Assembly: GCA_004367505.1 (NCBI GenBank)
Contig: SFCB01000109.1
Coordinates: forward strand, 1 to 50,551
Direction of reading: 5' to 3'
DNA length: 50,551 nucleotides
From: Chloroflexi bacterium OHK40
GTDB taxonomy: Bacteria > Chloroflexota > Chloroflexia > Chloroflexales > Chloroflexaceae
The first letter of the stretch is position 1. Each line of letters begins with the position of its first letter. Position numbers and translations under genes: made by a program. Positions 1-7,485 of this stretch are shown here, piece after piece. The notes below the pieces were generated by a model that was not told the DNA's origin, searched no databases, and saw only the letters and a list, made by a program, of their open reading frames with translations.

Positions 1-1
1 C

Positions 2-76
2 TTGCCCTTCATCACCGACGCGATTACGGCCTACTGGAGCCGCCAACCCGCTCCCTCTCTCTTCAACCCTGCCTGA
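2..76 (+). CDS. 3' end of an unidentified gene (partial)
   Basis: An open frame enters from the left edge and stops at 74-76, giving about 24 residues that end in SLFNPA. The fragment is too short to assign. It lies just upstream of an insertion sequence and could be the tail of another transposase, but no diagnostic motif is visible. The frame may also be spurious. Confidence 0.25.
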   Translation: MPFITDAITAYWSRQPAPSLFNPA

Positions 77-164
77 ACGGATAACGATGGTCGTACTGCT
101 GGACAAACTTCGCCTCATATAAAGACAAATAGACACTCTCTCCCTGCACAAATAGGTTGTCCTT

Positions 165-1540
165 GGTAGAATATCCCTGAGCAACGAGCTGTGAGACGAG
201 TATACTGGGAGCGGCGCCGTGAGCAGGAAGCCAAGGGGGTAGGATGACGACGACTGCCGAGGTGAAAGCTCAGGTTGAGCGGATATGGCAGCAAACCTGC
301 CACAGCGAACTGGGGGGACGGCTCGCCGCGCAGCTGCGAGAACACGCGCTGCGGGGGGTGAAGCAGGCGCTGGAAGCGGCGTTGCGAGAGGAAGTGGCGG
401 CGTACCGAGCGGCACAACCACTCCCAGGAATGCGTCTTTCTGGCAGCTACACGCGCCAGGTTCTCACCACCCACGGCCTCATCCCCGACCTGCGCCAACC
501 CAAATTGCGCTGCGGCAACCGCGAGCGCTCCTGGCAGATCCTGACCCGCTACCACCTGGCAATGCAAGCGGTCGTTGACCAGGCCCTGTACTTCTACACC
601 ATCGGCTTGTCGCTGCGCGACCTCCAGGAACACCTCTACATTGCCTTCGGCCATGTGTTGTCCCGTGAAGCGGTCAATCGGGTGACGCGAGCGGCTCAGG
701 CTCCGATGGAAGCCTGGCATCAGGAACCGATACGGGACAGCCCTCCCGTGCTGATTGTCGACGGCGTCTGGGTTCAAGTGCTCGTCCCCACGGGTGAAAC
801 CTGGACTGACAAGAGCGGGCACACACGCCAGCAGGTGCGGGGCGCTGAACGGGTCGTGCTGACGGTGATGGGGCTGTGGCCCAACGGCCGGCGTCAAATC
901 GTGGGCTACCAAGCCGCTCCAGCCGAAGATACCGCCTCGTGGTCACAGCTTTTTGCTGCCCTCACAGAGCGTGGGCTTGCGCCGGAGCGAGTTCAGTTGG
1001 TGGTGAGTGATGGCGGAACCGGGCTGCCGCCGGCAATCGCCACCTGCTTCCCCAACGCACAGCAGCAACGCTGTGTGGTGCACAAGGTACGCGGGCTGGA
1101 ACGAGCCTTTGTCTACAAAGAACTTGAACGGAGTGGCCCAGAGGGGAGCCAACTGACGGCAGAAGAGGCACGGCGGCAGCGACGGCAGCAGGTGAGCGAT
1201 GCTGCACACGCGATTTTCGAGGCTCCTACACGTGCCGAAGCCCTCGCGTTGTGGCGGTCGTTTCAGAGCGAGTGGCGTTCGCGTGAGCCTGAGGCAGTGC
1301 GTCGTTTGGGTTTGGACTTCGACACCTGCCTGAACTTCTATGCCTTTGACCGTAGTATCCACGCCTTGATCCGTTCAACCAATCTTTTGGAGCGCTTCTT
1401 CCGTGAGTTCCGCACCAAAGCTGATGAGATTGGCGCCTTCCCCAACGAGACCTCCTGTCTCACCGTCTTTCACCTGATTGTCGTCCGTGACCACGCCAAG
1501 CACGACCGTGGCCCAGCGGCGAAAACCTGATGACACTACC
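165..1540 (+). mobile_element. IS256-type (mutator superfamily) insertion sequence, ends tentative
   Basis: The transposase gene at 244-1530 defines the element. The right boundary must be close to 1540, because the livF reading frame on the other strand matches its family up to about 1541 and then runs into antisense transposase sequence. A weak terminal match (GGTAG at 165 and CTACC ending at 1540) is the only inverted-repeat candidate I see, and no target duplication is visible. The left end is therefore uncertain. Confidence 0.35.
244..1530 (+). CDS. IS256-family (mutator-type) transposase
   Basis: This 428-residue DDE transposase moves its own element by cut-and-paste or copy-paste transposition. 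The catalytic aspartates are probably those in VDGVWV (about residue 173) and VSDGG (about 255). The distal glutamate is in the conserved STNLLERFFREFRTK block near residue 380. Length and motif order fit the roughly 400-residue IS256 family. The ATG at 244 follows a G-rich GGGGGTAGG ribosome-binding region. The last residues overlap the convergent livF frame by about 70 bp, a consequence of insertion into the end of livF. The protein looks full length and may be active. Confidence 0.85.
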   Translation: MTTTAEVKAQVERIWQQTCHSELGGRLAAQLREHALRGVKQALEAALREEVAAYRAAQPLPGMRLSGSYTRQVLTTHGLIPDLRQPKLRCGNRERSWQILTRYHLAMQAVVDQALYFYTIGLSLRDLQEHLYIAFGHVLSREAVNRVTRAAQAPMEAWHQEPIRDSPPVLIVDGVWVQVLVPTGETWTDKSGHTRQQVRGAERVVLTVMGLWPNGRRQIVGYQAAPAEDTASWSQLFAALTERGLAPERVQLVVSDGGTGLPPAIATCFPNAQQQRCVVHKVRGLERAFVYKELERSGPEGSQLTAEEARRQRRQQVSDAAHAIFEAPTRAEALALWRSFQSEWRSREPEAVRRLGLDFDTCLNFYAFDRSIHALIRSTNLLERFFREFRTKADEIGAFPNETSCLTVFHLIVVRDHAKHDRGPAAKT

Positions 1541-2254
1541 GCGACTGAGATAGGCACGCCGCAGCTGGTCGTTCGCCACCAGCCCCGCTGCGGCGCCCTC
1601 CAGCACAACCCGCCCTGTCTGCAGCACATAGCCACGCTGTGCTATCTGGAGTGCTACGCGGGCGTTCTGCTCGACCACGAGCACCGCCACGCCCTGCCGA
1701 CTCAGCATCTGAAGCAGGGCAAAGCTCTGCTCCACCAGCTGTGGCGCCAGACCCATCGAGGGCTCGTCTAACAGCAGCAGCTTCGGGCGGCTCATCAGCG
1801 CCCGCCCCACCGCCAGCATCTGCTGCTCGCCGCCGCTGAGGGTCTGGGCGGGCTGCCCCGCGCGCTCGGAGAGACGCGGGAATCGTGCGTATATCCGCGC
1901 CAGATCCTCATCGATCGCGCGTCGGTCATGGCGCAGGTAAGCCCCCATGAGCAGGTTCTCGTGCACCGTCAGTGGCCCAAACAGGCGCCGATTCTCGGGC
2001 ACGACCGCGATGCCGCGTCTGATCCGCTCGCTGCTCGACCAGCCAGTGATCGGCTCGCCGGCGAAGACAATCGTACCGCTGCTTGGCGTCACCAGGCCAA
2101 GGATGGTCTTCAGCGTGGTGGACTTGCCGCAGGCGTTGCCGCCGAGCAGGCAGACGATCTCGCCCGCGCCGACTTCGAGCGACAGATCCTTCAGGACGTG
2201 GATGGGGCCGTAGTGGGCGTTGATATGCTGGAGCTGAAGCAGTGGTGCGTGCAT
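1460..2254 (-). CDS. livF: Branched-chain amino acid ABC transporter ATPase LivF, C-terminus replaced by IS sequence
   Basis: Second cytoplasmic ATPase of a LIV-type importer. The Walker A motif is GGNACGKST (about residues 38-46), the ABC signature is LSGGEQQ (about 139), and Walker B is LLLLDEPSMGL. The start codon overlaps the stop of livG (TGATG), so the two are translationally coupled. The family normally ends close to the RRAYL motif. Here the frame reads past RRAYLSR into antisense sequence of the neighbouring transposase, adding about 26 foreign residues before a stop at 1460. The ATPase core is intact, so the product may still work. Assignment to LivF rather than LivG rests on gene order and the short post-Walker-B segment. 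Confidence 0.9.
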   Translation of the reverse strand: MHAPLLQLQHINAHYGPIHVLKDLSLEVGAGEIVCLLGGNACGKSTTLKTILGLVTPSSGTIVFAGEPITGWSSSERIRRGIAVVPENRRLFGPLTVHENLLMGAYLRHDRRAIDEDLARIYARFPRLSERAGQPAQTLSGGEQQMLAVGRALMSRPKLLLLDEPSMGLAPQLVEQSFALLQMLSRQGVAVLVVEQNARVALQIAQRGYVLQTGRVVLEGAAAGLVANDQLRRAYLSRGSVIRFSPLGHGRAWRGHGRQSGERR

Positions 2255-3066
2255 CAGGGTGCCTCTTCCTCTGGTGGCTCGTCCGGCGCTGCTCGGGCGC
2301 TCTGCCCCAGGTAGGCCGCGATCACCTGATGGTCGGCGGTGACCTCGGCGAAGCTGCCGACGGCGATCGCGGCGCCGTGGTCGAGAACGATCACCTGATC
2401 GGCAACTCGTTCGACCAGGCCCATGTCGTGCTCGATCAGCAGGATCGCCAGGCCGAAGCGTCGGGGGAGAGCGGCGATCAGCGCGGCGAGCTCGTCGGTC
2501 TCGTGAGGGTTCATGCCCGCCGCTGGTTCGTCGAGCAGTAGCAGCTTTGGCCTGGTCATCAGCGCACGGGCGATCTCAAGCCGGCGCCGGTTGGCGTAGG
2601 AGAGGCTGTAGGCCGGCTGGTCGTAGCGGTGCGGCCCAAGCCGGCTGCCGAACAGGCCGAGTAGCTCCTCCGCTCGTGCGCGCCAGAGTGCCGCATCGCG
2701 CCGGAACGCGGGCGTCCACAGCACGGCCTGGAGCGTGTTCGTGCGCGCGCGCCGGTAGCCCACGGCGGTCATGTTCTCCAGCACGCTCATGTTGAGAAAG
2801 AGCCGCAGGGATTGAAAGTTGCGCGCCACCCCCAGCTGGCTAATGGCTGCGGGCGCAAGGCCGGCGATCGATCGTCCTTCCAGGCGAATCGCGCCGCTGG
2901 TGGGGCGACCCAGCCCGCTAATCAGGTTCAGGGCGGTGGTCTTGCCGGCGCCGTTGGGGCCGATCAGGGCCACGATCTGCCCTGGCTCGACCGCAAACGA
3001 GAGCCCCCTGAGCACCTGGAGGCCGCCGAACGCCATGGTGAGCTGATCGCACATAAGGAGTGACAT
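2254..3066 (-). CDS. livG: Branched-chain amino acid ABC transporter ATPase LivG
   Basis: First ATPase of the LIV-type importer (270 residues). Walker A is GPNGAGKTT (about 36-44). The signature is the LivG-style LSYANRRRLEIARAL, Walker B is LLLLDEPAAGMNP, and the H-loop is IEHDM. The insertion between Walker A and the signature (ARNFQSLRLFLNMSVLENM and following) is typical of LivG. The ATG at 3066 is preceded by GGAGA, and an internal ATG four codons later is possible. It starts 9 bp after livM and overlaps livF. A proline/glutamate-rich tail (about 15 residues) follows the AAYLG end. Confidence 0.93.
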   Translation of the reverse strand: MSLLMCDQLTMAFGGLQVLRGLSFAVEPGQIVALIGPNGAGKTTALNLISGLGRPTSGAIRLEGRSIAGLAPAAISQLGVARNFQSLRLFLNMSVLENMTAVGYRRARTNTLQAVLWTPAFRRDAALWRARAEELLGLFGSRLGPHRYDQPAYSLSYANRRRLEIARALMTRPKLLLLDEPAAGMNPHETDELAALIAALPRRFGLAILLIEHDMGLVERVADQVIVLDHGAAIAVGSFAEVTADHQVIAAYLGQSARAAPDEPPEEEAP

Positions 3067-3075
3067 CGCAATCTC

Positions 3076-4431
3076 CTACACTACCGTGACGCGCTGCCGG
3101 CCGAACAGCCCGTGGGGCCGTACGATCAGCATAGCGATCAGCGCGACGCCCAGCAGCAGCGGGCGGGCCAGCCCCGGCTCGGCGGCGAGCCGCGTCTCCC
3201 AGGCGAACGTGGCCAGGACCAGGGTGAACGCCTGCAGCCCCAGGCGCTGCCAGGGGCGCCGCACCAGGGGGAGCGCCGCCAGCACGATGGGGAGGGCGAC
3301 CAGGGCCAGGTTGCCTGCCAGCGTCACATCGGCCTGCGTGGCAAGGCTGGCGGCGATGGCGATGCCGCACCCGCCGGCCGCCAGCAGCGCCGCACCTGGC
3401 CACCGGCGCCAGAGGATCAGCGCCAGCGCACCGCCGCCGTAGACAAGGGCTCTGCCCAGTGCGGGGTCGCGCAAAATCTCGGGGAGCGCGGCCAGCAGTG
3501 CGGCGCCGACAAGGGCGCCCGGGAGGCTGCCGAGCCCACCGATGAGGATCGCGGCGTAGAGGGTCAGCAGCAGCGACAGGTCGAGGTTCACCGGGAAGAT
3601 GGCGCCCTGCCAGCCCGCGAACAAGGCCCCGGCCAGTCCTGCGATCGCTGCGCCACTGCTCACGGCGAGTAGCCGCAGGCGGGTGACCGGCAGCCCCATG
3701 GCCGCGGCGGCGAGCGGGTCTTCCCGCAGGGCGCGCCATGCCTGCCCCAGCGGCGCATCGACCACCCGGCTCGCCAGCGCCAGCACGGCCAGAAGAGTCG
3801 CCGCCAGGACCAGCAGCCAGTGGCCCTGGGTGGCCGGCGCCCAGCCCAGGAGTCGGGGCGGATCAATCCCGAGGATGCCATTCGGTCCACCGGTGAGATC
3901 GAGAGTCGCCCCGGCCCACGGCAGCGCCAGCCGATCCAGCTTGAGCGCCAGCAGAACGATCACCTGGCCGAAGCCGAGGGTGACGATCCCGAGATAGTCG
4001 TCGTTGAGCCGCAAGCCCGGAACGCCGAGCAGCAGGCCGGCAGCCATGGCCGCGCCGATCGCCGCCGGCAGCGCCAGCCAGATGGGGGTGTGCAGGCCGA
4101 GCTGCGGCGAGGCAAGCAGAGCGTAGGCGTAGGCGCCCACCCCAAAGTAGGCGACGTAGCCCAGGTCGAGCAGCCCGGCCTGCCCGACCACCAGCGTGAG
4201 GCCCATGGCGAGCACCCCGTAGATGCACGCCGTGCCCGCGACCCGCAGGATGTAGTCGTTGCCGAACAGGAGGGCCAGGGCCAGCGCCAGCGCGAGCGGC
4301 AGGCCCACCAGCGCCGCCGATGGCGCCTGGCGCGCCTGGTGCTGGAGCCAGCCCCAGCGGTCGCGGCGCCAGTCGCGCCGCGCCTCAAGCTCGACGGCCC
4401 ACTCTTCGTGACCGATTGTTGGCGTGTTCAT
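3076..4431 (-). CDS. livM: Branched-chain amino acid ABC transporter permease LivM (enlarged)
   Basis: Integral membrane permease of the importer, 451 residues, about 100 longer than usual for LivM. The core contains GLTLVVGQAGLLDLG and LNDDYLGIVTLGFGQ, both typical of LivM, and the protein ends with the family's RPHGLFG signature. Between the usual last loop (around PALGRALVYGGG) and that signature lies an extra block of roughly 95 hydrophobic residues, probably two or three added transmembrane helices. A 45-residue charged N-terminal cytoplasmic extension is also present. GGAAGGTG precedes the ATG at 4431. It follows livH by 33 bp. Confidence 0.9.
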   Translation of the reverse strand: MNTPTIGHEEWAVELEARRDWRRDRWGWLQHQARQAPSAALVGLPLALALALALLFGNDYILRVAGTACIYGVLAMGLTLVVGQAGLLDLGYVAYFGVGAYAYALLASPQLGLHTPIWLALPAAIGAAMAAGLLLGVPGLRLNDDYLGIVTLGFGQVIVLLALKLDRLALPWAGATLDLTGGPNGILGIDPPRLLGWAPATQGHWLLVLAATLLAVLALASRVVDAPLGQAWRALREDPLAAAAMGLPVTRLRLLAVSSGAAIAGLAGALFAGWQGAIFPVNLDLSLLLTLYAAILIGGLGSLPGALVGAALLAALPEILRDPALGRALVYGGGALALILWRRWPGAALLAAGGCGIAIAASLATQADVTLAGNLALVALPIVLAALPLVRRPWQRLGLQAFTLVLATFAWETRLAAEPGLARPLLLGVALIAMLIVRPHGLFGRQRVTVV

Positions 4432-4464
4432 GGATGGTTCACCTTCCGGCAGTTGGCGTGCCGG

Positions 4465-5394
4465 CTACACTTTTGGCTGGGCACGCTTCCCAAACAGGCC
4501 AGACGGGCGCACAAGCAGAGCAACGATCAGCACCCCGAAGACGATCAGGTCGCTGTAGGTCGGCGAGATAACGCCGGTAGACACGCTCTCGGCGATGCCG
4601 AGCAGCAGCCCACCGAGTAGCGCGCCGGGAAGGCTGCCGATGCCCCCAAGCACCGCCGCCGTGAAGCCCTTCAGCCCCGCCGCAACGCCCATCAGGTGCC
4701 AGACCTTGGTGAAGACCAGCCCGACCAGCACGCCAGCCGCACCGGCCAGGGCCGAGCCCAGCACGAAGGTCTGGCTCACCACTCGTTCGACGGGCACGCC
4801 CAGCATCGCGGCGGCCTCGGGGTCGGCGCCGATAGCGCGGAGCGCGCGGCCCATACGGGTGCGGTACACCAGCAGGGAGAGGGCAGCCAGCAGGAGCAGG
4901 GCGATGCCGATCACCAGCAGGCGCGCAGCCGAGAGCCGTACCGAGCCGAGCTCGAAGCCCAGGGCGGCAGGCAAGATCAGCTCGGCGTGGATCGCGCGAT
5001 GCCTGGCCGAGGCCAGCAGGAGCACGCCGTGCTGGAGGACGAAGGCGATGCCCAGGGCGCCCAGGAGCGGGGCGAGGCGGTGGGTGTGCCGCAGCGGTCG
5101 GTAGACCAGGCGCTCGATCAGGGCGCCGAGCAGGCCGCAGCCGAGCATTGCCGCCAGCAGCATCGCCGTCAGCCCGAGCCAGCCGGGCAACCCGGCGGCC
5201 AGGGCGGGATCGAGCAGGCTCAAAACACCGTAGCCGATGAAGGCGCCCACCATGTACACCTCGCCGTGGGCGAAGTTGAGCAGCCGCAGCACCCCGTAGA
5301 CGAGCGAGTAGCCCAGGGCGATCAGGGCGTAGACGGCGCCCAGGGTCAGCCCGTTGGCGAGCTGCTGCGGCAGGTGGCTCAGGCTGTCGCCCAT
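4465..5394 (-). CDS. livH: Branched-chain amino acid ABC transporter permease LivH
   Basis: Permease subunit of 309 residues. The start at 5394 (MGDSLSHLPQQL) was chosen because the N-terminal LANGLTLGAVYALIALGYSLVYG and NFAHGE motifs follow immediately, as in LivH. An in-frame upstream extension to 6282 is antisense-like filler that overlaps the genes upstream. AGGAGG lies unusually close (2-3 nt) to this ATG. The protein ends in RPSGLFGKRAQPKV, the normal LivH terminus. The first 16 bp overlap the end of the GNAT gene, suggesting coupled translation. Confidence 0.92.
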   Translation of the reverse strand: MGDSLSHLPQQLANGLTLGAVYALIALGYSLVYGVLRLLNFAHGEVYMVGAFIGYGVLSLLDPALAAGLPGWLGLTAMLLAAMLGCGLLGALIERLVYRPLRHTHRLAPLLGALGIAFVLQHGVLLLASARHRAIHAELILPAALGFELGSVRLSAARLLVIGIALLLLAALSLLVYRTRMGRALRAIGADPEAAAMLGVPVERVVSQTFVLGSALAGAAGVLVGLVFTKVWHLMGVAAGLKGFTAAVLGGIGSLPGALLGGLLLGIAESVSTGVISPTYSDLIVFGVLIVALLVRPSGLFGKRAQPKV

Positions 5395-5963
5395 GGCCTC
5401 CTCGCGTGCTCCTGTGGCGGCGTCGATGGCTGCGGCTGGAGGGCCTTGGCCATCTGGACACAGGGAAACGTGACGCCGTCGGGCAAGGTCAGGACGACGG
5501 ACGTTGTCGCTACGAAGCCGCTGGCGGTGTAGAGCGGAACCCCGGTGAGCGTCGCCAGCAGCTCCAGGCGCATGAAACCGACCGCGCGCGCCGCCGCCTC
5601 GCAGCACTGGAGCAACCGGCGCCCGATGCCGCGGCGTGACCAGCGCGGATGGACGTAGAACGCGCGGATTTTGGCCGCATCGCGGGCCGGGTCGAGGAAG
5701 GCAGCCACGGCCTGGCCACTGCCATGGAGGGATGCGCGCCGGCTCCAGCCGCCGGCACCGACGAGCTGCCCATCGATCAGTGCGACGAAATAGGTGCCAT
5801 CGGCGATCAGCTGGGCCGTGTCCGCCCCAAAGACGTGCTGGAGGGCGCTCTCGATCTGCTGCAGGCTGTAGGCGCTCGCGCCGAGGCCACGGACGGCGGC
5901 ATCGACCAGGGCCGTGAGGGCCGGGATGTCGTCGGTGGTGGCGGGCCGTATGCTCATCTCCAT
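5379..5963 (-). CDS. GNAT-family N-acetyltransferase
   Basis: A 194-residue acetyltransferase that transfers acetyl from acetyl-CoA to an unknown amine. The acetyl-CoA binding loop is visible in IRAFYVHPRWSRRGIGRRLL (about residues 104-123; R/Q-x-x-G-x-G/A pattern). It is followed by the C-terminal LYTASGFVAT segment usual in GNATs. AAGGAAA precedes the ATG at 5963. It sits inside the liv operon between livJ and livH and overlaps livH by 16 bp, so it is co-expressed with the importer. It might modify the imported solute or a related amine; this is inference from position only. Confidence 0.85.
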   Translation of the reverse strand: MEMSIRPATTDDIPALTALVDAAVRGLGASAYSLQQIESALQHVFGADTAQLIADGTYFVALIDGQLVGAGGWSRRASLHGSGQAVAAFLDPARDAAKIRAFYVHPRWSRRGIGRRLLQCCEAAARAVGFMRLELLATLTGVPLYTASGFVATTSVVLTLPDGVTFPCVQMAKALQPQPSTPPQEHARRPWATA

Positions 5964-6037
5964 TGGTGGTTTCCTTGTGGCCGGTTCGTGCTGCGCGAGG
6001 CTGTCGGAATTGCACCTCGCGCAGCACGCCCGGGCTG

Positions 6038-7234
6038 CTACCGGGCCGGCACGAAGGCGCCGCCCTGGACCTGATAGAGGAAGAAGCTCGCGTTCTGGAT
6101 GTCGCCCTTCGTGTCAAAGGCGATCGGGATGCCGAGCAGGCTCTCAGCCTGGTTGGTCTGCGCAATTGCGTCGCGCACCGCGGCGCGGGTGAGCGGGCCT
6201 TCGGCGCTGGCGCGAAGGATCGCCTCGAGCACGACCATCGCCGCAGTGTAGGCCGGCGGGCCGAAGGGGCCGACCGCCCCATGCCTCGACGTGTAGGCCT
6301 CGATCACGGGCTGCGCCGACGGTAGGTTCGTCACATCCGGCGCGAAGAAGGAGACATAGGCGCCCTCCGTCGCACCGCCAGCGTTGGCAATAAAATCCTC
6401 GGTCATCAGGCCATCGCCGCCGAGCAGGAGCGCCTGCACACGCTGCTCCTGCATCTGCCGGGCGAGCAGGGCGCCTTGCGATGCGACCTGGGTGCCGAGA
6501 AAGACGGCGTCCGGCTGGTCGGCGCGCATGCGTGTCACCAGGGCCGAGAAGTCGGTTTCGTCCTGGCCCACCGACTCGCGCACCACGGCGACGCCGGCCG
6601 CGCGCAGCTGCGCTTCGATCGCGTCCACCAGACCCACGCCGTAGCTCGACTGGTCGTCGATCAGCCAGACCCTGGTCGCGGCCAGGCGCTGCAGGAGAAA
6701 CTGAGCGACCGTCGCGCTCTGCACGTCGTCGCGCGGGACCACCCGGAAGACGTTGGGGAGGCCCTGCTCGGTCAGGTCGGGCTTGGTGGCCGACGGCGAG
6801 ACTAGGGCCAGGTCGGCTGCGGCCAGCAGGGGGGCCACGGCGGCGACCTCCTGGCTGCCGGCCGGCCCGATCACGGCATAGATCGCTTCGTCGGCAAGGA
6901 GCCGCTGGGCCAGGGTGGTGGCCTTGGCCGGGTCGAGCTCGGTATCACCTTCGACGAGCTCGATGTTGGTACCGTGCTCGGCGTTGAACTGCTCGACGGC
7001 CAGGCGCACGAAGTTGAGCTGGGGCTCGCCCACGGCGGCCGCGCCGCCGGTGAGGGGCGCCATCAGCGCGATCTTGATCGGTCGCTCCTGGTCTGCCTCG
7101 GCGGCGGGCGCGTTAGATGGAGCGCCGCTGGCGCCACAGGCGGCCAGGACGACGCTCAAGGCCAGGAGCAGCACGAGCGTCCAGTGGAAAGGTAGCTCCG
7201 GTCGACGACTCATCGGCTCGGGTGTACGGTTCAT
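6038..7234 (-). CDS. livJ: Branched-chain amino acid type substrate-binding lipoprotein LivJ
   Basis: Extracytoplasmic receptor of the LIV importer (398 residues). The ATG at 7234 is preceded by GGAGG at a good distance. It gives a lipoprotein signal with lipobox LAAC (Cys33), whereas upstream in-frame starts would bury the signal. The mature part begins with IKIALMAPLTGGAAAVG and continues with VIGPAGSQEVAA and PSATKPDLTEQG, characteristic of periplasmic-binding-protein type 6 (ANF receptor-like) domains. It is the first gene of the operon, 74 bp upstream of the GNAT gene. The true ligand cannot be read from sequence; amino acids, amides or urea are all handled by this family. Confidence 0.9.
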   Translation of the reverse strand: MNRTPEPMSRRPELPFHWTLVLLLALSVVLAACGASGAPSNAPAAEADQERPIKIALMAPLTGGAAAVGEPQLNFVRLAVEQFNAEHGTNIELVEGDTELDPAKATTLAQRLLADEAIYAVIGPAGSQEVAAVAPLLAAADLALVSPSATKPDLTEQGLPNVFRVVPRDDVQSATVAQFLLQRLAATRVWLIDDQSSYGVGLVDAIEAQLRAAGVAVVRESVGQDETDFSALVTRMRADQPDAVFLGTQVASQGALLARQMQEQRVQALLLGGDGLMTEDFIANAGGATEGAYVSFFAPDVTNLPSAQPVIEAYTSRHGAVGPFGPPAYTAAMVVLEAILRASAEGPLTRAAVRDAIAQTNQAESLLGIPIAFDTKGDIQNASFFLYQVQGGAFVPAR

Positions 7235-7445
7235 GGGGCCTCCATTAGTTAGTAGTGGTTTGGCTTGTGAGAGGATCTGCGTCAGTCGCTCCAGCGGCTG
7301 TCGCCTATCTCCCTGTCGCCCCGCTACTTTATGGAAACCCCGTCCCACGGTCACCTGACGAAATGCAGGATTGGCTGCAGGATCGCCCCGCACACACGAC
7401 GATCGCGAACGAGCGAAGGTTTGGCCTTCCACCCATCGCGTTGTC

Positions 7446-7485
7446 GTAGCGACACCGAGCGTGGAACGCGGCGGTTCCGCTACGC
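7446..7485 (-). terminator. Possible stem-loop at the end of the LuxR regulator gene
   Basis: Just past the regulator's stop, an outer arm pair (GTAGCG with CGCTAC) encloses an inner GGAAC/GTTCC pair, forming a GC-rich hairpin. There is no clear U-tract, so it may be a weak terminator or simply structured RNA separating the regulator from livJ. Confidence 0.3.

Noticed and set aside
101-162. GGACAA (101) and TTGTCC (157-162) as ends of a small element left of the IS256 transposase
   Set aside because: Only six bases match, no matching right end exists and there is no target duplication.
5395-6282. Upstream extension of the livH frame to 605 residues
   Set aside because: The extension overlaps the GNAT and livJ genes and has no signal or domain; LivH motifs start right at 5394.
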